A stretch of DNA of 5,286 nt from Planctomycetaceae bacterium TMED10 (GTDB taxonomy: Bacteria > Planctomycetota > Planctomycetia > Pirellulales > UBA7805): NCBI GenBank assembly GCA_002168195.1, contig NHBP01000090.1, forward strand, positions 28,241 through 33,526, given 5' to 3'. Below the pieces are notes generated by a model, which made no database searches, was not told where the DNA came from, and saw nothing but the letters and a program-made list of their open reading frames with translations. A program made the translations under genes and the position numbers. Position 1 is the first letter of the stretch. Each line of letters starts with the position of its first letter. This document shows positions 1 through 5,286 of the stretch, piece after piece.

Positions 1-32
1 ATCGTCGAACTTACGATCGCCCAAAAGTCTAC

Positions 33-773
33 TTAAAGATCAAAAAGCTTTCCCACCCCGGCAGTGACCGCCATCGCCGCACCACCCCAAAGGGTCAGAC
101 GCAGACAGCCACGCCCGACAGAGGCCCCACCCGCATACGCCGCAATCCCTCCTAATAAGAAGAGAAAAAATAATGACGTCATTGCCACGAAGAGTACCAG
201 ATGTGACTCGGGCGCTAGAGCGATCGTCGAAAGCGGCAGAATGGCTCCCAGTGCAAAGGCAACCGCAGAAGTCACAGCCGCCAGCAGCGGCCTTGCGACC
301 ACAACTTCGGAAATTCCCAATTCATCGCGGGCATGTGCACCGAGGGCATCGTGCGCGTGCAACTGACGAGCAACCTCTTCTGCTAGTTTCTGATCGAGCC
401 CACGCTGCACATAGATCGCCGTAAGTTCTGCCAATTCCTGGCTGCGATCGACTTTCAGTTGGAGCCGCTCGATTTCCAGATCCGCCGCTTCGGTGTCCGC
501 CTGACTGCTCGCTGCCACGTATTGCCCGGCAGCGAGCGACATCGCGCCGGCCACCATTCCTGCAATCCCCGCGATCAGTACTGCATTCCGGTCGATATTC
601 GCCGCTGCCACGCCGACGACCAGACTCGCAATCGAAAGAATGCCATCATTTGCCCCGAGGACTGCGGCCCGCAACCAAGTGATGCGACCCGAACGATGCA
701 CTTGTTCAAAAATATCTTTGGAGGATTTGTCTACCAAAACAGGTGTATCCGCTTGGTAAAATTTTTTAACCAT
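33..773 (-). CDS. VIT1/CCC1 family membrane transporter (putative iron/manganese transporter)
   Basis: This is a complete 246-residue integral membrane protein of the VIT1/CCC1 (Nodulin-21-like) family. Characterised members export Fe2+ or Mn2+ from the cytoplasm or load it into vacuoles; the substrate here is inferred. Visible parts are a soluble N-terminus (1-32), TM1 (about 33-58) with the family motif GANDGI at 40-45 including Asp43, and TM2 (about 64-84) with Met73 and Met78. A charged, Glu-rich helical segment follows at about 92-155, where the family binds metal in the cytosol, ending in the typical DALGAHARDELGI. Three more hydrophobic segments lie at about 161-184, 190-215 and 222-243. 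Length is normal for bacterial members. The ATG at 773 is the only usable start, since the frame has no ATG, GTG or TTG between it and an upstream stop at 834-836. Its Shine-Dalgarno is poor (GGA only one base from ATG). Family TM2 usually reads AAGEYVS; here it is AAGQYVA, with Gln84 replacing Glu. Family assignment is firm. Confidence 0.93.
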   Translation of the reverse strand: MVKKFYQADTPVLVDKSSKDIFEQVHRSGRITWLRAAVLGANDGILSIASLVVGVAAANIDRNAVLIAGIAGMVAGAMSLAAGQYVAASSQADTEAADLEIERLQLKVDRSQELAELTAIYVQRGLDQKLAEEVARQLHAHDALGAHARDELGISEVVVARPLLAAVTSAVAFALGAILPLSTIALAPESHLVLFVAMTSLFFLFLLGGIAAYAGGASVGRGCLRLTLWGGAAMAVTAGVGKLFDL

Positions 774-805
774 TCCGTAAAATGGGTTCGGCTCATCAAA
801 TAAAC

Positions 806-841
806 CAGGCCGATTATAACCGGGAGAATACTTTTATTTTG
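806..841 (-). promoter_or_regulatory. Putative promoter of the VIT-family gene
   Basis: A perfect TATAAT -10 box lies at 818-813 on the minus strand, about 40 bases before the ATG at 773. It predicts a start near 806 and a leader of about 33 bases. No good -35 box is present at normal spacing (CAAAAT at 841-836, 17 bases upstream). The -10 box sits inside an imperfect palindrome, CCGGTTATAATCGG (823-810, 12 of 14 positions symmetric), which could be an operator. The box begins just beyond the U-tract of the 16S terminator, so the gene appears to be transcribed separately from the rRNA. No recognisable Fur box is seen. Confidence 0.5.
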
Positions 842-861
842 AGCGGACGGCAGGCGGGCGC

Positions 862-905
862 AAAAAAAAACCCGCATGCGAGCTGGCTAAGCCCGCAGCG
901 GGTTT
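862..905 (-). terminator. Intrinsic terminator of the 16S rRNA transcript
   Basis: On the minus strand, AAACCCGC (905-898) pairs with GCGGGTTT (875-868). The stem continues with TGCG (897-894) pairing with CGCA (880-877), with a single unpaired base at 876. This gives 12 base pairs around a 13-base loop that can form its own short GGC/GCC stem. The hairpin is followed at once by nine T on the minus strand (870-862). It lies about 125 bases after the mature 16S 3' end, with no gene between, and fits a rho-independent terminator closing a 16S-only transcript. Confidence 0.9.
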
Positions 906-913
906 CTCTAATT

Positions 914-924
914 CAATTTGGGAG
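914..924 (-). repeat. 3' arm of the pre-16S long-range processing stem
   Basis: In the rRNA transcript this reads CTCCCAAATTG. It is the exact reverse complement of CAATTTGGGAG in the 5' leader at 2732-2722, so the two arms form an inverted repeat enclosing the whole mature 16S. Bacterial pre-16S RNAs are normally folded by such a leader-trailer stem and cut there by RNase III; that role is inferred here. The arm ends eight bases before the terminator hairpin. Confidence 0.7.
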
Positions 925-993
925 GTGCTGACGCGATTGCTCGCTCCAGCGTTCCTTGAAAAGCCTATGAGATCTGTCTTCACAATTTCATGT

Positions 994-1015
994 TACACGA
1001 TGTCGCCATCGTGTA
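994..1015 (-). other. GNRA-capped hairpin in the 16S 3' trailer
   Basis: In the transcript, TACACGATG (1015-1007) and CATCGTGTA (1002-994) form a perfect nine-base-pair stem closed by GCGA, a GNRA tetraloop; on the opposite strand the loop would be TCGC, so the structure suits the rRNA transcript. It starts about 15 bases after the mature 16S 3' end and lies between that end and the 3' arm of the processing stem. No U-tract follows, so it is not a terminator. A role in trailer folding or processing is inferred. Confidence 0.75.
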
Positions 1016-1021
1016 GCGGAA

Positions 1022-2578
<1,557 letters not shown>

Positions 2579-2593
2579 ATATTGCTTACCGAA

Positions 2594-2614
2594 CTTGTTG
2601 CCCGAAGGCAGAAG
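2594..2614 (-). other. cUUCGg tetraloop hairpin in the 16S 5' leader
   Basis: In the transcript, TGCC-TTCG-GGCA (2610-2599) makes a four-base-pair stem closed by a C-G pair around UUCG, an exceptionally stable tetraloop. After a small internal loop the stem can extend by CTT/AAG (2614-2612 with 2596-2594). It lies about 20 bases before the mature 16S 5' end and probably helps fold or process the leader. The function is inferred. Confidence 0.55.
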
Positions 2615-2721
2615 CTCGGATGACTAGCCAACTGAAAAATTTGCATTGCACTTCTTCCATCGTTCGGTTGAACGACTTCACAAGCACAACAAGTACAGTC
2701 TCATTAAACTTGACGAGGAAA

Positions 2722-2732
2722 CTCCCAAATTG
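2722..2732 (-). repeat. 5' arm of the pre-16S long-range processing stem
   Basis: The leader reads CAATTTGGGAG here, perfectly complementary over 11 bases to CTCCCAAATTG in the trailer (924-914). Beyond a mismatched internal loop, a few more pairs (UCU with AGA, then UUU with AAA) could extend the helix into boxA and toward the terminator. The first three bases of this arm overlap the end of boxA. Pairing would bring the two ends of the pre-16S together for RNase III-type cleavage. Confidence 0.7.
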
Positions 2733-2742
2733 TCAAAGATCA
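2730..2742 (-). promoter_or_regulatory. boxA-like rRNA antitermination site
   Basis: The minus strand reads TGATCTTTGACAA, close to the bacterial rRNA boxA consensus TGCTCTTTAACAA. In characterised bacteria NusB-S10 binds boxA RNA and, with other Nus factors, protects the untranslated rRNA transcript from Rho termination. Its position is right: about 45-60 bases after the predicted transcription start and about 150 bases before mature 16S. I did not identify a clear boxB or boxC. Confidence 0.72.
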
Positions 2743-2787
2743 AAGCTTGCCAGTTATGTGACCCTCTCGAAGAGGCTCACCAACTGG

Positions 2788-2851
2788 ACCAATCATTGTA
2801 TTGCCCAATCACAATGCGTCAACGACCTGAATCCGTTTTTTATCGGTTTTT
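2788..2851 (-). promoter_or_regulatory. 16S rRNA promoter with UP-like A-tracts
   Basis: On the minus strand, TTGACG (2822-2817) and TACAAT (2800-2795) are separated by 16 bases. Each box differs from the sigma-70 consensus at one position. The predicted start is near 2788, giving a leader of about 210 bases that contains boxA. Upstream of the -35 box are two A-tracts, six A at 2841-2836 and five A at 2851-2847, spaced 11 bases apart and so on the same helical face. They lie near -50 and -60, where UP elements act on strong rRNA promoters. A weaker alternative (TTGAAA 3015-3010, TATAAG 2989-2984, spacer 20) lies farther upstream. Confidence 0.75.
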
Positions 2852-2985
2852 ATGTGGTCCCGTTCTTGGTACTGATCAGACCACCCACAACAAGACCGCC
2901 GTTCCCATACGTGGCCGGGCCCGGGTTGGTTCATCACTTCATTGGCCCCGTGTGGTGCGGTACTAGTTTCAGTATCAATGGCCCT

Positions 2986-2991
2986 TATAAT
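2986..2991 (+). promoter_or_regulatory. Putative -10 box of the thiolase promoter
   Basis: A perfect TATAAT on the plus strand lies 44 bases before the thiolase ATG, predicting a start near 2998 and a leader of about 38 bases. No convincing -35 box is seen; CTAGTT at 2963-2968 would have 17-base spacing but matches poorly. Because the box overlaps TATAAG on the other strand, opposite-strand use is also possible. Confidence 0.45.
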
Positions 2992-3022
2992 TCGCAAAAA
3001 CACCTGCTATTTCAATCATTCT

Positions 3023-3027
3023 AAAGG
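3023..3027 (+). promoter_or_regulatory. Shine-Dalgarno site of the thiolase
   Basis: AAAGG, complementary to the CCTTT at the 3' end of this organism's own 16S (window 1034-1030), lies eight bases before the ATG at 3036. It supports that start codon. Confidence 0.6.
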
Positions 3028-3035
3028 CTTCTCGC

Positions 3036-4214
3036 ATGGCATCCAGTTACCTCCTTTCCGCCTGCCGCACACCGATCGGCAAATTTCTCGGTTCCCTTTC
3101 CACCCTCCCCGCTCCTCAGTTGGCAGCGACTGCAATCGCTGAAGTACTCATCCGGAGCGGCATCGACGCAAAAGATGTGGATGAAGTGGTCCTCGGTAAT
3201 GTGCTTCCCGCCGGACTCGGCCAAGCCCCCGCCCGGCAAGCCGCCTTGGCTGCCGGACTCCCACCCACCATTACTGCAATGACTGTGAACAAAGTCTGTG
3301 GATCCGGCCTGGAGGCAGTGACGCTCGCAGATCGGGCCATTCGCTCAGGCGATGCACAGGTGGTGATTGCAGGAGGCATGGAAAACATGAGTCGCGCACC
3401 GCATCTGCTTTCAGGCACGCGAGACGGTTGGAAGCTCGGCAACCGCGAAGCGATCGACTCGATGATCCACGACGGACTCTGGTGCGCGTTTGAAAATCAA
3501 CACATGGGAAATAGTGCTGAATATATCGCACAAAAGCATAACGTGACGCGTGCAGACCAGGACGCCTGCGCCGTGGAGAGCCACCGCCGCGCCGCCGCCG
3601 CACAACAGGCAGACAAATTCGCCGATGAAATCGTCCCGGTAACCATCAAGAGTCGTCGCGGTGACACGGTCGTCGAAAGCGACGAGGGACCACGAGGAGA
3701 AACCGATGCCGATTCGCTCGCAAAACTTAGGGCGAGTTTCAGCAGTGAAGGAACGGTGACGGCCGGCAATGCCTCACAGCTCAGCGATGGAGCGGCCGCA
3801 TTGGTCGTCACCAGCGAGGCGATTGCTGCGGGTTGGGAATCGCCAATCAAAGCCCGTATTGTTGCCTCGGCCACCAGCGGTGTAGCACCAAAAGATATCT
3901 TTATTGCGCCAGTGACAGCGGTCGAGCAGGTACTCGCAAAAGCGAATATGAAGCTCGATGATATCGATCTGTTTGAACTCAACGAGGCTTTCGCCGCACA
4001 AAGCGTCGCCTGCCTGCGGGGACTTCATCTAGAGGATGATCGTGTGAACGTCCATGGCGGTGCAATTGCCCTCGGTCACCCGATCGGTGCAAGCGGCGCT
4101 CGCGTCCTGGTTACGCTGCTGCATACCCTCAGTGAGCGCAATCTCAAACGAGGCCTCGCCTCGCTCTGCCTGGGCGGCGGCAATGCGGTCGCAATGATCG
4201 TTGAGCGAGTTTAA
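3036..4214 (+). CDS. Acetyl-CoA acetyltransferase (biosynthetic-type thiolase)
   Basis: This complete 392-residue cytosolic type II thiolase (AtoB/PhaA-like, EC 2.3.1.9) condenses two acetyl-CoA to acetoacetyl-CoA, or runs the reverse cleavage. The catalytic set is intact: nucleophile Cys88 in NKVCGSG (85-91), NEAFA (316-320), His348 in GHPIGASG (347-354) and the acid/base Cys378 in CLGGGNA (378-384). His156-Met157 in QHMG matches the substrate-pocket residues of Zoogloea ramigera thiolase, favouring acetoacetyl-CoA over long chains. Length matches the roughly 390-residue family. The start is supported by AAAGG eight bases upstream and by the usual N-terminal pattern ending in CRTPIGKF. It appears monocistronic: a promoter-like TATAAT lies 44 bases upstream, and the next gene is convergent and overlaps the last four bases. 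No PHB-synthesis, beta-oxidation or mevalonate gene is in view, so the pathway is open. A 3-ketoacyl-CoA thiolase of broader specificity is the alternative. Catalytic function is well supported. Confidence 0.95.
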   Translation: MASSYLLSACRTPIGKFLGSLSTLPAPQLAATAIAEVLIRSGIDAKDVDEVVLGNVLPAGLGQAPARQAALAAGLPPTITAMTVNKVCGSGLEAVTLADRAIRSGDAQVVIAGGMENMSRAPHLLSGTRDGWKLGNREAIDSMIHDGLWCAFENQHMGNSAEYIAQKHNVTRADQDACAVESHRRAAAAQQADKFADEIVPVTIKSRRGDTVVESDEGPRGETDADSLAKLRASFSSEGTVTAGNASQLSDGAAALVVTSEAIAAGWESPIKARIVASATSGVAPKDIFIAPVTAVEQVLAKANMKLDDIDLFELNEAFAAQSVACLRGLHLEDDRVNVHGGAIALGHPIGASGARVLVTLLHTLSERNLKRGLASLCLGGGNAVAMIVERV

Positions 4215-5286
4215 GAGTCGGGTTTCCCGAGCGAAGCGAGAAACGCCACCAGATCCCGCAGTTCGCGCCGCGTGAGTTTGCCGGCCAAGTCGCTGGGCAT
4301 CGCCGACTGGCGAATCATCCGCAATGATTCGATCTGCTCGCGGGGAACAGAAAGCGTGCGACCATCGGCTTGCAAGAGCTTAATCGCATCGCCATCAGCA
4401 ATCTTCAGTCCAGTCACAATTTGGCCCTCGTCCGTTTCCAACTCCCAGGCAGCAAACCGCGGATCAACATCCGCGCTTGGCGCGAGCAAGGAAGTGAGTA
4501 GATAGTGGCGAGTCTTCTCGGCGCCCACGCGAGAAAGCTCCGGACCGACCGCTCCGCCCTGCCCCTCCACCTTGTGACACCGGACGCACGCCAGTTCGTT
4601 GCGGTAGAAAAAAAGCTGGCGGCCGCGGTCCGCATTGCCACCGCGGAGCGTTTCGCGGTAAGTACGAATCGTGTTACCTGCCGGTAATTGGTTGTGAAAC
4701 TCGGTCACTTTTTCTTGAAGTTGTGCAGATCCGACAAGCTCTACCGCTTCGATGACCTCCAGTTGAAGTTGTTCTTCCAGTGTCCCATTGAGCAACCTCT
4801 CGATTCCTTGCTCCAACAATGCCTCTCGCTGTGCGCTGCCTGGAAGTTTTGCAAGTAAATCGATTGCCGTCTGCTGCTCAAGCGTGCTGCCCTCCTCAAT
4901 CGCTGCGGCAACGGCCACCACCGCCGCCTTCGGATCGCGATCTGCCAAAAGTTCTCGGGCAACAATTCTCACCGCAGGCTCCGGGTCCGTAAGGCCTGCG
5001 TCAACCAGACTCTCAAGCTGATTGCTTTGGAGTCCCGCCAGAGCACGTAATGCTTGCCCACGCCGGTCCGCACCAGCCTCCGGATTGCGGAAGACCCCGA
5101 GCAATCCCTCAGCAGCCTCCTGAATCCCCAAATGGGCCGCCAAGTCGAGTGCGACTGTGCGAACCGCCGGCGACGCGGCAAGCAGACCCGCAAGATTTTT
5201 TCGCACGGCAGTGGCGGCCATCTCTGGATCGCGCGGTTCAAGCGGCCACCAGTAACCCAGGAAAGGATCGCGCTGCTCCGGGAGGG
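4211..5286 (-). CDS. PVC-type c-haem-binding domain protein with HEAT-like repeats (C-terminal part)
   Basis: The reading frame stays open to the right edge, so only about 357 C-terminal residues are visible and the true start is outside. The internal ATG at 5221 is not the start: the preceding 21 codons (ending GYWWPLEPRDPE) read on with the same protein character. Numbered from that Met, residues 10-175 are Ala/Leu-rich paired helices resembling HEAT repeats. A cytochrome-c-like domain follows at about 196-334. It has RGRQLFF, the haem motif CVRCH (Cys212, Cys215, His216), GPELSRVG (226-233), and a probable axial Met308 in SAMPSDLAGKLT before the last helix. This arrangement matches the planctomycete/verrucomicrobial putative haem-binding domain family (TIGR02603-like), usually attached to a large secreted PQQ-like dehydrogenase beta-propeller; that part and any signal peptide are not visible. 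Covalent haem means assembly outside the cytoplasmic membrane. Its electron partner is unknown. It ends convergently with the thiolase. Confidence 0.88.
   Translation of the reverse strand, partial: LPEQRDPFLGYWWPLEPRDPEMAATAVRKNLAGLLAASPAVRTVALDLAAHLGIQEAAEGLLGVFRNPEAGADRRGQALRALAGLQSNQLESLVDAGLTDPEPAVRIVARELLADRDPKAAVVAVAAAIEEGSTLEQQTAIDLLAKLPGSAQREALLEQGIERLLNGTLEEQLQLEVIEAVELVGSAQLQEKVTEFHNQLPAGNTIRTYRETLRGGNADRGRQLFFYRNELACVRCHKVEGQGGAVGPELSRVGAEKTRHYLLTSLLAPSADVDPRFAAWELETDEGQIVTGLKIADGDAIKLLQADGRTLSVPREQIESLRMIRQSAMPSDLAGKLTRRELRDLVAFLASLGKPDS

Larger units (their letters stand above)
2823..3035. other. Control region between the divergent 16S and thiolase genes
   Basis: This non-coding stretch separates the 16S promoter from the thiolase start. 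Besides the A-tracts and the thiolase promoter it holds a perfect ten-base palindrome CCGGGCCCGG (2915-2924). It also holds an imperfect one, TGGT-A-CTGATCAG-ACCA (2867-2883), whose eight-base core is perfect. Either could be a regulator site, but nothing identifies a regulator. Short open frames here have no recognisable protein, start signals or family resemblance, and I do not call a gene. Confidence 0.5.

Noticed and set aside
64..803. Plus-strand frames of 83-114 codons opposite the transporter
   Set aside because: Antisense shadows of a clear membrane-protein gene, rich in Arg, Pro and Ala and without family features.
2984..3015. TTGAAA/TATAAG on the minus strand as the main 16S promoter
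   Set aside because: A 20-base spacer is too long, and the pair at 2795-2822 is far better placed relative to boxA.
2620..3024. Overlapping plus-strand frames of 134 and 106 codons and a minus-strand frame of 64 codons upstream of the thiolase
   Set aside because: They overlap the 16S leader, boxA and promoter, show low-complexity or unstructured translations, and lack ribosome sites or recognisable domains.
3116..4028. Long minus-strand frames (up to 161 codons) opposite the thiolase
   Set aside because: Shadow frames of a strongly conserved enzyme gene; the translations resemble no protein.
4218..4230. Hairpin TCGGG-TTT-CCCGA near the convergent stop codons, considered as a shared terminator
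   Set aside because: Only five base pairs, inside the haem-protein coding region, with no U-tract on either strand.
5219..5221. ATG at 5221 (minus) as start of the haem-binding protein
   Set aside because: The frame is open for at least 21 more codons to the window edge, and the family is normally much longer; the ATG is internal.

Overview
The window looks chromosomal and comes from a planctomycete, most likely a Pirellula-type member of the Planctomycetota. The main evidence is the 16S rRNA gene on the minus strand. It carries exact complements of oligonucleotides I recall as planctomycete probe targets: EUB338-II at 2223-2240, PLA46 at 2516-2533 and PLA886 at 1676-1694. The partial gene at the right edge agrees, because its HEAT-like repeats followed by a CxxCH haem domain are typical of the planctomycete/verrucomicrobial (PVC) haem-binding family.

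Layout, left to right: (1) 33-773, minus: a complete VIT1/CCC1-family membrane transporter (iron/manganese type), with a TATAAT box just upstream. (2) 862-2822, minus: a complete stand-alone 16S rRNA transcription unit. In transcript order it has an A-tract (UP-like) region and a TTGACG-N16-TACAAT promoter, a boxA antitermination site, one arm of a long-range processing stem, a cUUCGg leader hairpin, the mature 16S (about 2578 to 1030), a GNRA-capped trailer hairpin, the second stem arm, and an intrinsic terminator ending in nine U. No tRNA, 23S or 5S follows. (3) 2823-3035: the control region between the divergent 16S and thiolase genes, holding a TATAAT box and a Shine-Dalgarno site for the thiolase plus two small palindromes. 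(4) 3036-4214, plus: a complete acetyl-CoA acetyltransferase with all catalytic residues. (5) 4211 to beyond 5286, minus: the C-terminal part of a PVC-type c-haem protein, convergent with the thiolase and overlapping it by four bases.

The protein genes do not form an obvious pathway together; they look like ordinary housekeeping neighbours. The most informative part is the 16S unit, where promoter, boxA, processing stem and terminator can all be read directly. It shows that the 16S is transcribed and terminated alone, the unlinked rRNA arrangement known from Pirellula relatives. I see no mobile element, CRISPR array, phage gene or defence system, and no evidence of a new multi-gene system.
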